This document shows, piece after piece, positions 8,204 to 16,249 of a DNA stretch of 64,000 nucleotides. The notes under the pieces are model-generated. The model was given only the letters and a program-made list of their open reading frames with translations, did not search any database and had not been told where the DNA came from. The position numbers were made by a program, and so were the translations under genes. This DNA comes from Paenibacillus lemnae (GTDB lineage Bacteria > Bacillota > Bacilli > Paenibacillales > Paenibacillaceae): contig NZ_JABBPN010000004.1 in the NCBI RefSeq assembly GCF_012933385.1, forward strand, positions 62,001 through 126,000. The letters run 5' to 3'. The first letter of the stretch is position 1; every line of letters begins with the position of its first letter.

Positions 8204-9004
8204 TTAAAACATGAAAGCCATAAGCAGCGCCGCTCCCCCTCCAGCAAGAGAGCTGATCAGATTCACCATATCATTGTTCATCCAGCGCAGCCCCCGGTCC
8301 GCGGCAGTGGGGCTTCCGCAATGTGAAGCGGCTTCCACGCTTCTTCCGCAAATGCTGCAGCGCTGCATACGCTGCAAGGATGCGCCCAGCAGAGAATCAC
8401 TGAATGCTCCGACCAATCCCCCAGAAAGTCCTGCTGCGATATACATAAGATATTGAGGCTCTTGGCCTGAGACATAAGCCAGCAAACCTGCTCCTGTACC
8501 AATTATCAGGCCTCCTGCGGCTGCAGCTCCGGAACCCAGCCAGGAGACCCCGCCTGAGGCTCCTGGAGACAGGACCTGGCCGTTCAGTATGCTTCGGGGT
8601 GCCTTACGGCTTAAGCTGCCGATCTCTGTTGCCCAGGTATCTGCCGTCACGGTAGCCATTACACCGATGAACAATAAACGCCATATGTCACTCGGATACC
8701 AGGCATTCACAAGACATAGCAGCATCCCGATGCCGCCATTAGCAAACACTTGACCGGCATCGCGGCGGCCGGTTTTATCATAGGCTGCTTCCAGATCCTT
8801 CTTCCGCTCCTGCTTGTACCTGGAGAGCATGGTTGAAGTTATGAAAAAAAGAAGCAGGGTCCCGAACCAAAACAGGTTCCCTGCTCCGTAGTAGACCGTT
8901 CCCATAACGAAGGCGGCCGCGGCTCCGGAAAGGGAGAGCGACCTTTTACGATATGCCGACCCGGATGCTGCAAAAGCCCCGGCGGCTCCAATCAGCCAAT
9001 CCAA
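8204..9004 (-). CDS. DUF92 family integral membrane protein
   Basis: A 266-residue protein with about six membrane helices and the family's conserved blocks (G-A-x-A-A-F, F-x-T-S-T-M-L-S-R-Y-K, the D-T-W-A-T-E-I-G segment, then S-D-S-L-L-G-A-S-L-Q). Plant relatives (VTE6) are phytyl-phosphate kinases; no bacterial role is established. The start is TTG at 9004 with GGGGG upstream. It carries two C-x-x-C-type cysteines and a later Cys near its C-terminal loop. It lies 23 bases after the FAH gene stop, likely the same transcript. Confidence 0.75.
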   Translation of the reverse strand: MDWLIGAAGAFAASGSAYRKRSLSLSGAAAAFVMGTVYYGAGNLFWFGTLLLFFITSTMLSRYKQERKKDLEAAYDKTGRRDAGQVFANGGIGMLLCLVNAWYPSDIWRLLFIGVMATVTADTWATEIGSLSRKAPRSILNGQVLSPGASGGVSWLGSGAAAAGGLIIGTGAGLLAYVSGQEPQYLMYIAAGLSGGLVGAFSDSLLGASLQRMQRCSICGRSVEAASHCGSPTAADRGLRWMNNDMVNLISSLAGGGAALLMAFMF

Positions 9005-9027
9005 TCTCTTAACCCCCGCATCATGGG

Positions 9028-9651
9028 CTATCCGATCATACAGGAGCCCATAGACTTCTCATTCCAGAACAGCTCAAAATTGTCGCCCGCTTCTGCGGGT
9101 CCTACACCCTCAGGCGTGCCTGTAAATATAATATCACCCTCAGCAAGACCATAATGCCGGCCTACATAATCTACAATCTCCTGCAGAGAAAAAATCATGT
9201 CTGAGGCTTTCCCCCATTGTACCTGACTGCCATTCTTAAGCACGGTAAAAGGCGTTTCTTTTACTGCTTTATTTCCCGGGAAAGGAATCCAGGGAGCAAG
9301 CGGTGCAGCATTTTTAAACCCTTTGGCGGCAGTCCATGGATGGCCTTTCTCTTTAATAACACTCTGCACATCGCGGAGGGTAAAATCAATACCCAGACTC
9401 ATGGCATCCACCAGCTCATCCACACTCATGCCTGCTTCATAACTTTTGGCGATACGGATCACAATTTCACCTTCAAAATGAAGGCTTCCGCGGTCCTGCG
9501 GCAGCGCCAGTCTGCTTCCATCCATAAGAGCCACGGCGTGCGTAGGCTTCAGAAATATCATCGGCTCTTCCGGAACTGCATTGCCTAACTCTGCTGCATG
9601 CAGTCTGTAGTTCCGACCTACACAATATACATTCCTCACTGGTTCAATCAT
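9028..9651 (-). CDS. Fumarylacetoacetate hydrolase (FAH) family protein
   Basis: A 207-residue cytoplasmic enzyme of the FAH C-terminal-domain type (C-C bond hydrolases, acylpyruvases, decarboxylases). Visible family motifs are V-G-R-N-Y, F-L-K-P, the metal site around H-F-E-G-E-I, and the closing G-T-P-E-G-V-G. Substrate unknown. The ATG at 9651 overlaps the TGA of the upstream phosphodiesterase as ATGA and has AAAGGGTGG before it, so translation is coupled. A longer frame to 9744 would run into the neighbour and lacks homologous residues. Confidence 0.82.
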   Translation of the reverse strand: MIEPVRNVYCVGRNYRLHAAELGNAVPEEPMIFLKPTHAVALMDGSRLALPQDRGSLHFEGEIVIRIAKSYEAGMSVDELVDAMSLGIDFTLRDVQSVIKEKGHPWTAAKGFKNAAPLAPWIPFPGNKAVKETPFTVLKNGSQVQWGKASDMIFSLQEIVDYVGRHYGLAEGDIIFTGTPEGVGPAEAGDNFELFWNEKSMGSCMIG

Positions 9652-10427
9652 CGAAACCACCCTTTCCATTTCCGCCAGAACGGAATGCGTGGAGCAATCA
9701 AATTCAGAAAAAGCTGTCCCCACGTATCCGGCCTGTTCGTACATATCATAATTTCCGGATGCATTCGGGCCAGAGCAGCCATGCTGCGGCGGTCATCCAC
9801 CGTCCAGGCCATCGGTGTAATGCCGTTTCTGTGCAGCTCTGATGCAAAGGCAGCATCCAGATGCGAGTAGCCGATGGATAAAAATGTACATCCCATCTTT
9901 TTCAGACGGGACAACAGGTCCCTGGGATGGGCATCTATTATAAGTCCAACGTTCACACGGGGTTCCAGTTCCTTGGCACGAAGAAGTGCTTTCGGTTCAA
10001 AGGACGTCAGTACAACTTCTGGCAGCATGTTATGGGCACGGATGCGATCCAGCACTTTTTCCTCCAGGCCCGGATACATCTCTCCACTCGTTTTCAGCTC
10101 AATGTTCAGCTTGAGGCGTCCCTTGACCAGCTGCAGCACTTCATCCAGCGATGGAACCTGCTCCCCCTGAAACTCTTTGCCTTTCCAAATCCCGGCGTCC
10201 ATCGCGCGTATTTCCTGCCAGGTCAGATCCTTAACCTTGCCTTTGCCGGTTGTCGTCCGGTCCACACTAAAATCATGGATAACAACAGGCACACCATCCC
10301 TTGTCAGCTGAACATCAATCTCCAGCCAGTTGACATATGGAACATCCATTGCCATTTTGAAGGCTGCCCGGGTGTTTTCAGGTGCCTTGGCTGAAAAACC
10401 ACGGTGAGCCACACATAAATTGTTCAT
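9648..10427 (-). CDS. Glycerophosphodiester phosphodiesterase (GDPD)
   Basis: A TIM-barrel phosphodiesterase of 259 residues that splits glycerophosphodiesters to sn-glycerol-3-phosphate and an alcohol. The catalytic histidines are in A-H-R-G near residue 8 and V-I-H-D-F near residue 49. The E-x-D of L-E-I-D-V and a later I-E-L-K are metal ligands. There is no signal peptide, so it acts inside the cell, on lipid head-group products or similar diesters. The start at 10427 follows AGGAGGT and overlaps the stop of the upstream small gene (ATGA). Middle gene of a coupled trio. Confidence 0.87.
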   Translation of the reverse strand: MNNLCVAHRGFSAKAPENTRAAFKMAMDVPYVNWLEIDVQLTRDGVPVVIHDFSVDRTTTGKGKVKDLTWQEIRAMDAGIWKGKEFQGEQVPSLDEVLQLVKGRLKLNIELKTSGEMYPGLEEKVLDRIRAHNMLPEVVLTSFEPKALLRAKELEPRVNVGLIIDAHPRDLLSRLKKMGCTFLSIGYSHLDAAFASELHRNGITPMAWTVDDRRSMAALARMHPEIMICTNRPDTWGQLFLNLIAPRIPFWRKWKGWFR

Positions 10428-10576
10428 GGTAGGACCTCCTGGTTGTTCAGATAATAGACAAGCAGACCGGCAACTACAGCGATAAGTGAAATATTCGCAA
10501 TACTCCAAAAAGTAAGCCACCGGCTTTGCTTTTGCTGGTCCTTCACTTTTTTCCTCTCGGTTCTGGACGGGTACAT
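10424..10576 (-). CDS. 50-residue single-pass membrane protein
   Basis: A short frame read directly on the minus strand. It has a basic N-terminal stretch (M-Y-P-S-R-T-E-R-K-K-V-K), one membrane helix (about residues 22-42) and a short tail. AGGGGTGA precedes the ATG at 10576. Its TGA overlaps the ATG of the phosphodiesterase gene (ATGA), so the two are coupled. This tight arrangement and the ribosome site support expression. I know no family for it. Confidence 0.6.
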   Translation of the reverse strand: MYPSRTERKKVKDQQKQSRWLTFWSIANISLIAVVAGLLVYYLNNQEVLP

Positions 10577-10629
10577 CGTGTCACCCCTTTTTCTCCGGTA
10601 TGATATACCTCACCGGCTCAACTTCTCAT

Positions 10630-10658
10630 ATTATACCAAGAATTTGTGCAAAAGTAGA
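10630..10658 (-). promoter_or_regulatory. Candidate promoter of the small-TM/GDPD/FAH operon
   Basis: A perfect TATAAT (minus strand 10635-10630) has only a weak -35 (TCTACT) 17 bases upstream. It lies about 50 bases before the first start codon and just beyond the terminator of hemH. Confidence 0.4.
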
Positions 10659-10679
10659 ACCCCCCGGCATTCCGGAGGG
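10648..10679 (-). terminator. Terminator of hemE-hemH
   Basis: A GC-rich stem (10660-10667 with 10672-10679, one G-T pair) with a 4-base loop is followed on the minus strand by a T-rich tract. It ends the haem operon, 24 bases after the hemH stop codon. Confidence 0.65.
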
Positions 10680-10702
10680 CTCAGTCCTTACTATCTGTTT
10701 TA

Positions 10703-11641
10703 TTACTTGTTCTGCTGCCAAAGTGTGATCACGCAGTCGGCCAGTGTTTCCATGTACTTCGGGTCACTGTTCAGAGATTGTGTCCGCATCAGCCGCATGT
10801 CCATTTCTTTGGCTGTCGACACGGCTTCAATGTCCAAATCATAGAGCACTTCCAAATGATCAGACACAAACCCGATCGGTGCCACCAGGATATCCTCGAC
10901 CTGCTCCTGTTTCAAATCCTGCAGCGTGTCCAGAATGTCCGGTCCGAGCCAAGGCTCATGCGTACGTCCTGCGCTCTGCCAGGTAAACTGCCACTTCCCG
11001 ATGCCTGCTTTCTCAGCAACAGCTTTCGAGGTTTCCAAAAGCTGATCCTGATAAGGATCCCCCATCGACAAAATACGCTCCGGCAGACTGTGTGCGCTGA
11101 ACAAGACACGCACATTCTCGCGCAAAGCTCCTGCTTCCTGAAATTGATCCAGCACTGCGCTGACACGGCTCGCAAGCAGATCAATGAATACCGGATGCAT
11201 ATGATAACTTTCCACAAATGCAATCTTGAGGCCGGTCTCCTCCGCTTTCTCCTGAGCCCGCTTGATATAGGTGCCTACACTCATCGTAGAGTAATGAGGT
11301 GCCAGAACGATGCCTACCGCCTGGGTAATGCCGTCCTTCACCATCTGTTCTACGCCATCTTCAATAAACGGTGACGCATGCTTCAGTCCCTGATAACATA
11401 CAAACTCCACACCTTGTGCGCGGGAATCGCGGTTGAGTGTCTCCTGCAGTGTCGATACCTGACGGTCTGTATTCTCCCGCAGCGGAAAGACACCGCCTAC
11501 AATCGCATCATAGCGATCAGTCAGTTCTTTCAGCTGCTCTTCCGTAGGCTTGTTCCCCCGCCGGATATGTGTGTAATATGCTTCAACATCTTCCATGCTC
11601 TGCGGCGTTCCATAGGACATGACCAGTACACCAATTTTCAT
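10703..11641 (-). CDS. hemH: Coproporphyrin III ferrochelatase
   Basis: Inserts Fe2+ into coproporphyrin III in the Gram-positive haem pathway (HemH, also called CpfC). It is 312 residues, typical for the soluble monomeric form. The metal-site histidine is in S-A-H-S-L-P and the conserved glutamate in S-D-H-L-E-V-L-Y-D. The start is placed at 11641 (M-K-I-G-V-L), because AGAGGTG is properly spaced there and nearly touches the ATG at 11650. It lies 38 bases after hemE. The third gene of the classical hemEHY set is not present here; the transcript ends at a terminator. Confidence 0.93.
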   Translation of the reverse strand: MKIGVLVMSYGTPQSMEDVEAYYTHIRRGNKPTEEQLKELTDRYDAIVGGVFPLRENTDRQVSTLQETLNRDSRAQGVEFVCYQGLKHASPFIEDGVEQMVKDGITQAVGIVLAPHYSTMSVGTYIKRAQEKAEETGLKIAFVESYHMHPVFIDLLASRVSAVLDQFQEAGALRENVRVLFSAHSLPERILSMGDPYQDQLLETSKAVAEKAGIGKWQFTWQSAGRTHEPWLGPDILDTLQDLKQEQVEDILVAPIGFVSDHLEVLYDLDIEAVSTAKEMDMRLMRTQSLNSDPKYMETLADCVITLWQQNK

Positions 11642-11679
11642 TCCATTCACCTCTGGTTATTCATTATTTTCCTGTCAAT

Positions 11680-12723
11680 TTACGCTTTAAGCGCCTGCTC
11701 GGAATAGATATGAATATATTCCGTCAGCTCCCTCAGCTTGTCCAGAGACGCTTCGGGGAACAAACCGTGACCCAGATTGAATATATACCCCGGTTCCTGA
11801 ATGCCTTGATCGATGATTTCCTTGGCATACTGCTTGATAACCTCCATCGGTCCTGTCAGCACAGTAGGATCGAGGTTTCCCTGTACGGCGTATTTGCCAT
11901 TCAGGCGCCGGCGCCCTTCCGCGATGGAGACTCTCCAGTCCAGGCCGATCACATCGGCCTGCAGATGAGACAGGACGGGAAGAAGCTCACCGGAGCTGAC
12001 ACCAGGAAAATAAATTTTCGGTACATCCAAATCCTGCAGTTCGGCAAAAATACGGGTAATGGTAGGCAGGACATAGATTTCAAAGTCTTTGGGTGACAGC
12101 GCGCCGGCCCAGCTGTCAAACAGCTGGAATGCCTTGCCGCCGTTGTTGGTATGAGCCCGCAGATACGTGATGACCATGTCACCCAGTTTGTCCATGAGTG
12201 CATACCACACCTTCGGTTCACTGTACATCATTCCCTTGGTCTTTATGTAATTCCTGGAAGGCCTTCCTTCAATCAAATAGCTGGCAATGGTAAATGGAGC
12301 ACCGGCAAAGGTAATTAACGGAACGTCCAGCTCCCGGTCCAAAATCCGTATCGTCTCAAGGACGTGTCCAAGATCGCCTTCCACATCAATCGGAGTCAGC
12401 CTCTCAACATCGGCAGCTGTTGAAATGGGATTATCAATGACCGGACCGATATTTTTCACAATATCAAAATCGATGCCGATCGAAGCAACCGGATTCATAA
12501 TATCCGAGTACAGGATCGCAGCATCCACTCCCAGCTTGCGGACAGGCATCAATGTAACCTCTGCAGCCAGTTCAGGCTGTTTGCAAATTTCGAGCAGTGA
12601 ATATTTTTCTTTAATTTTACGGTATTCCGGATCGTAGCGGCCAGCCTGCCGCATGTACCAGACGGGGATCCGGCTTACTTCCTGCTTTCGGCAAGCTCGG
12701 ATAAACTGATCATTGTAAGTCAT
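11680..12723 (-). CDS. hemE: Uroporphyrinogen decarboxylase
   Basis: Decarboxylates the four acetate side chains of uroporphyrinogen III to give coproporphyrinogen III. It has 347 residues, the N-terminal signature P-V-W-Y-M-R-Q-A-G-R-Y, the catalytic aspartate in L-Y-S-D-I, and the G-L-D-W and G-N-L-D-P motifs near the end. The ATG at 12723 has GGAGG upstream. It is the first gene of a hemE-hemH operon with its own promoter. Confidence 0.95.
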   Translation of the reverse strand: MTYNDQFIRACRKQEVSRIPVWYMRQAGRYDPEYRKIKEKYSLLEICKQPELAAEVTLMPVRKLGVDAAILYSDIMNPVASIGIDFDIVKNIGPVIDNPISTAADVERLTPIDVEGDLGHVLETIRILDRELDVPLITFAGAPFTIASYLIEGRPSRNYIKTKGMMYSEPKVWYALMDKLGDMVITYLRAHTNNGGKAFQLFDSWAGALSPKDFEIYVLPTITRIFAELQDLDVPKIYFPGVSSGELLPVLSHLQADVIGLDWRVSIAEGRRRLNGKYAVQGNLDPTVLTGPMEVIKQYAKEIIDQGIQEPGYIFNLGHGLFPEASLDKLRELTEYIHIYSEQALKA

Positions 12724-12769
12724 GATTAGGCCTCCAAATCGTCTATAAGAAAAGTTACCTGTATATGTT

Positions 12770-12798
12770 ATTATGCCCTTTTTAAATGGTCGTAACAA
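12770..12798 (-). promoter_or_regulatory. Sigma-A promoter of hemE-hemH
   Basis: On the minus strand TTGTTA (12798-12793), 17 bases, CATAAT (12775-12770). This would start transcription about 40 bases before the hemE ATG. Confidence 0.6.
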
Positions 12799-12963
12799 CC
12801 TCCTGACCCCGGCATCACATGAAGATCACATGACAATCCTGTGACACTGCCGGAGGCGCAGGCATACGTCAAATATGGTATAGTGAAAGAATGGCAATTT
12901 TTTGCGTATTTATGTATTCACGCTCTATTTAGACCGGACACCTTAGAAAGGAAGTGAAGGCCG

Positions 12964-14175
12964 TTGTCTCCGTGGAAAGTAAATCTCATTGTACTTTGGT
13001 TCGGACAGTTCCTGGTTAATGCAGGGATGACGATGATCACTCCCTTCCTGACCCTGTACCTTGCACAGGACCTGGGGGTTACCGGCACGCGTGAGATCGG
13101 AATCTGGGCAGGCTTTATTTTTGCCGCCAATTTTTTGACCTCTTTTATTTTCCAGCCCATCTGGGGCAAGGTTGCCGATAAATACGGCCGCAAGCTGATG
13201 CTGCTTCGTTCCGGCTTCGGAATGGCCCTTGTCATCGCCTGTATGGGCTTTGCTACTCACCCGTGGCATCTGCTTGTACTCAGACTGCTGAACGGTACCA
13301 TCTCCGGTTTTAATCCAGCGGCAATCTCGCTGGTGTCCGGCACGACGCCAAAGAACCGTATGGGTTTCGCAATGGGGACGATGCAGTCCGGCCAGGTCGC
13401 CGGAACCATACTCGGGCCTCTGATCGGCGGTCTTATGGCAGACTGGGTCGGCTTCCGTCCGATTTTCTTCATTACAGGGACGTTGATTTTCGCTGCATCC
13501 TTGCTTGCTTTGTTTCTCGTCAAGGAAACCTTTGACCGCGAGGAAGCCATGGCAGTACCGCAGGCGTCCGTTCTGGCCGGCTTAAAAGAGCTGAACCATA
13601 CACCCCAGCTGCCGGCATTGTTTACCGTTACTTTTCTTCTGCAATTTGCCATGATCAGCCCCATGTCCCTGCTGCCGCTTTATGTGCAGAAGCTGCATGG
13701 CACGAGCGTCGATATTGCGTTATGGGCCGGTATGGTTATTGCAGTAACCGGATTGTCCAACATGATTGCTTCCCCGCTTCTTGGCCGTCTGAGTGACAAG
13801 GTCGGGGCGAACCGGGTTCTGACATTTGCTCTCATCGGAACCGGCTTGACGCTGATCCCGCAAGCTTTTGTGACCGATGTCTGGCAGCTGGTAATCATCC
13901 GCTTCATGATGGGCGTCTTTATGGGCGGGCTGCTTCCCAGCGTAAACGCCTTGATCCGTTCTTATACACCAGATGGGATGGAAAGCCGGGCATTCGGTTT
14001 TAATACCAGCGCTCTAGCGCTCGGCAACATGCTTGGTGCTGTCATTGGCGGCTTTATGGCCGGTTTCATCGGCATCGAAGGTTTGTTTATCGTCTCTGGC
14101 AGTCTGCTTCTGATCAATATGGTCTGGGTGAGGCTGAAGCTTTACGGTGGCGGGCGTGCGATAAAATTCAGGTGA
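12964..14175 (+). CDS. MFS multidrug-type efflux transporter (MdtG-like)
   Basis: A 403-residue, twelve-helix inner-membrane transporter. The first half has the drug/proton antiporter signature: W-G-K-V-A-D-K-Y-G-R-K between helices 2 and 3, and a motif-C-like G-x-x-x-G-P-x-x-G-G (G-T-I-L-G-P-L-I-G-G) in helix 5. A second copy of the loop motif (L-G-R-L-S-D-K-V-G) begins the second half. This points to proton-driven export of small lipophilic compounds. The start is TTG at 12964 after GAAAGGAAGTG. It is a single gene with its own terminator; no regulator is adjacent. Confidence 0.8.
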   Translation: MSPWKVNLIVLWFGQFLVNAGMTMITPFLTLYLAQDLGVTGTREIGIWAGFIFAANFLTSFIFQPIWGKVADKYGRKLMLLRSGFGMALVIACMGFATHPWHLLVLRLLNGTISGFNPAAISLVSGTTPKNRMGFAMGTMQSGQVAGTILGPLIGGLMADWVGFRPIFFITGTLIFAASLLALFLVKETFDREEAMAVPQASVLAGLKELNHTPQLPALFTVTFLLQFAMISPMSLLPLYVQKLHGTSVDIALWAGMVIAVTGLSNMIASPLLGRLSDKVGANRVLTFALIGTGLTLIPQAFVTDVWQLVIIRFMMGVFMGGLLPSVNALIRSYTPDGMESRAFGFNTSALALGNMLGAVIGGFMAGFIGIEGLFIVSGSLLLINMVWVRLKLYGGGRAIKFR

Positions 14176-14187
14176 CAAAAGTGCTGA

Positions 14188-14236
14188 AGGGCCGTTCCCA
14201 AAGATCTTGGATCTTAAAGGAGCGGCCCTATTTTGC
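14188..14236 (+). terminator. Terminator of the MFS efflux gene
   Basis: Arms 14188-14198 and 14219-14229 (AGGGCCG core) form an 11-bp stem with one G-T pair, followed by ATTTTG. It lies between the convergent MFS and methyltransferase genes. Confidence 0.7.
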
Positions 14237-14248
14237 TGTTGTGAGACA

Positions 14249-14881
14249 TTATTTCACTCTGGCGAGCACTAAACCGTCATAAGAAGGCAGCATCGTACTG
14301 ACTAAACGGGGGTCTGATGCGATAATCTCATTAAATCGGCGAACAGCCTGAACCGATGGCCCATTCTTGTCCAGATCGAGGGTACGTCCTCTGAGAAAAC
14401 AGTTGTCACCTGCGATCAAAGCTCCCGGGTTCGCCAGCTGAATCGCATATTCCAGGTATACCGGATAATTTTCTTTATCTGCATCAATGAAGAAAAAGTC
14501 AAACCTGCGCCCGTCCTTCTTCAACTGCTCCAGACTGTCTGCGGCCGGCCCGGTTCGGAATTCAACCTTGTCTCCATAACCCGCTTCTGAAATATGTGTG
14601 CCGGCAAGCGCAGCATAATCTTCCTTCAGTTCCAGAGAAGTGAGACGCCCTCCCTCTTCCAGGCCGCGGCATAAACAAATTCCGCTGTATCCTCCTAATG
14701 CTCCGATTTCGAGGACTTCTCTTGCTCTCGAAGTTTGAACAAGCAGGGTTAGGAGCCGGCCGTATGCAGGTGCTACCGAAATATCTCTCATGCCAAGCTT
14801 CACAATGTTGGCTCTGACCTGCAGCAGTGTATCGTCTTCCGCGAACAAGCGGTTTACATAATCTTCTTGTGAATGATCCAT
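14249..14881 (-). CDS. SAM-dependent O-methyltransferase (CCoAOMT-like)
   Basis: A soluble 210-residue class I methyltransferase of the catechol/caffeoyl-CoA O-methyltransferase family. The SAM-binding motif is V-L-E-I-G-A-L-G-G-Y-S near residue 56. The metal-binding D-A-D-K-E-N-Y follows near 130, then G-D-N for the second metal ligand. The substrate is not predictable. ATG at 14881 has GGGAGG 8 bases upstream; another ATG four bases earlier is out of frame. Convergent with the MFS gene. Confidence 0.85.
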   Translation of the reverse strand: MDHSQEDYVNRLFAEDDTLLQVRANIVKLGMRDISVAPAYGRLLTLLVQTSRAREVLEIGALGGYSGICLCRGLEEGGRLTSLELKEDYAALAGTHISEAGYGDKVEFRTGPAADSLEQLKKDGRRFDFFFIDADKENYPVYLEYAIQLANPGALIAGDNCFLRGRTLDLDKNGPSVQAVRRFNEIIASDPRLVSTMLPSYDGLVLARVK

Positions 14882-14952
14882 TCATGTTCCTCCCATAACG
14901 TACATCTGATCGTATACCGGAAATGTTTCTGTTCCGCTATATGATAAGATAA

Positions 14953-14993
14953 TTGTCTTGCCTTGTACAATACCCTATACTATTGCCTATACT
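14953..14993 (+). promoter_or_regulatory. Promoter with duplicated -10 box for the rRNA methyltransferase gene
   Basis: TTGTCT (14953-14958), 17 bases, TATACT (14976-14981). A 12-base direct duplication (14974-14985 and 14986-14997) creates a second TATACT at 14988-14993, which sits 18 bases from TTGTAC (14964-14969). Either pair could work, giving starts 12 bases apart about 30-45 bases before the gene. Confidence 0.55.
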
Positions 14994-15029
14994 ATTGCTT
15001 ATACCTAGATATGGAGTTGAATCACGTTC

Positions 15030-16190
15030 ATGCCACAATTACAATTAATCGCGACTGCGCCCATGGGGCTCGAAGCCGTTGTCGCCCGTGAGTTAAAGGA
15101 ACTGGGCTATACCGATCTTCAGACCGAGAACGGGAGAGTCACGTTCGCTGGAGACCTGATTGATATCTGCCGATGCAATTTCTGGCTGCGAACCTCGGAT
15201 CGTATTCTGGTCAAAATGGGAGAGTTTGACGCCCGAACCTTCGATGAACTGTTTGAGGGCACCAAAGCGCTGCCTTGGGAGCAGTGGATTCCTGCTGACG
15301 GGGAATTCCCCGTGGAAGGCCGTTCCCAGAAATCCCAGCTTAGCAGTGTTCCGGCTTCCCAAGGCATCGTAAAAAAAGCGATCGTCGAAAAATTGAAGCT
15401 TTCGTATCATACGGAATGGTTCCCGGAAGACGGTCCGCTGTACCGGATCGAGGTCAGCCTGATGAATGACCGGGCCTTACTGACCCTGGATACGACAGGA
15501 GCCGCCCTGCACAAGCGGGGTTACCGCAAAATGGTTACTGAAGCTCCATTAAAAGAAACCATGGCATCTGCCCTGATTCAACTGAGCCGCTGGGGCGGGC
15601 ACCGTCCGCTGTACGATCCATGCTGCGGATCCGGCACCATTCTGATTGAGGCAGCCATGATAGCCTGGAACATTGCGCCCGGCCTTCGCCGTTCATTCCC
15701 TTCCGAACACTGGGATATCATCGGCAGCGAACGCTGGAATGAAGCAAGGGAGGAAGCCTTTGATTCAGTTAAAGATGATACGCCTCTCCAACTGGCAGGC
15801 AGTGATATTGACCCGAAAGCGATCGAAGTGGCAAAAGCCGCCGCCAAAAGCGCCGGTCTCGCCAGAGAAATCGACTTCCGCGTTCTCCCTGCTTCCAAAG
15901 CGCTTCCTGAAGGAGAGTTTGGCTGCATCATCACGAATCCGCCATACGGTGAGCGTCTGAGTGAGAAGGAAGAAGTAGAGCGTCTTGTACGCCAGTTCGG
16001 ACGGATGTCTGCACAGCTGCCTTCCTGGTCTTTCTTTGCTTTAAGTCCATCGAAGCAGTTCGAGCATTATTTTGGACGCAAGGCAGATAAACGGCGCAAG
16101 CTGTTCAACGGCCGGATCGAGTGTCAATATTACCAGTATCTTGGCCCGCTTCCACCACGCCCTCGTGCGGCAGAAGCACTCAAGGATTAA
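15030..16190 (+). CDS. THUMP-domain 23S rRNA (guanine-N2)-methyltransferase (RlmL/YpsC-like)
   Basis: A 386-residue enzyme that methylates an exocyclic guanine nitrogen in 23S rRNA, judged by family. The N-terminal third is a THUMP RNA-binding domain. From about residue 165 a Rossmann methyltransferase domain follows, with the SAM loop D-P-C-C-G-S-G-T near 190 and the catalytic N-P-P-Y-G-E-R near 295. It lacks the second methyltransferase half of E. coli RlmKL, as usual in Firmicutes. The ATG at 15030 has TGGAG a little further upstream than ideal. Confidence 0.85.
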   Translation: MPQLQLIATAPMGLEAVVARELKELGYTDLQTENGRVTFAGDLIDICRCNFWLRTSDRILVKMGEFDARTFDELFEGTKALPWEQWIPADGEFPVEGRSQKSQLSSVPASQGIVKKAIVEKLKLSYHTEWFPEDGPLYRIEVSLMNDRALLTLDTTGAALHKRGYRKMVTEAPLKETMASALIQLSRWGGHRPLYDPCCGSGTILIEAAMIAWNIAPGLRRSFPSEHWDIIGSERWNEAREEAFDSVKDDTPLQLAGSDIDPKAIEVAKAAAKSAGLAREIDFRVLPASKALPEGEFGCIITNPPYGERLSEKEEVERLVRQFGRMSAQLPSWSFFALSPSKQFEHYFGRKADKRRKLFNGRIECQYYQYLGPLPPRPRAAEALKD

Positions 16191-16196
16191 GAAGAT

Positions 16197-16221
16197 GAGC
16201 CGCCGCCACAGGCGGCTCTTT
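16197..16221 (+). terminator. Terminator after the rRNA methyltransferase gene
   Basis: GAGCCGCC (16197-16204) pairs perfectly with GGCGGCTC (16211-16218) around a 6-base loop, followed by TTT. The next gene starts 29 bases later, so read-through is possible. Confidence 0.65.
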
Positions 16222-16249
16222 CATGTAAATGGATAAGGAGGCAGGCTTT

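Noticed and set aside
10648-12798. Missing hemY as a sign of gene loss
   Set aside because: The hemE-hemH transcript ends at a terminator. The oxidase gene may lie elsewhere in the genome, so nothing can be concluded from this window.
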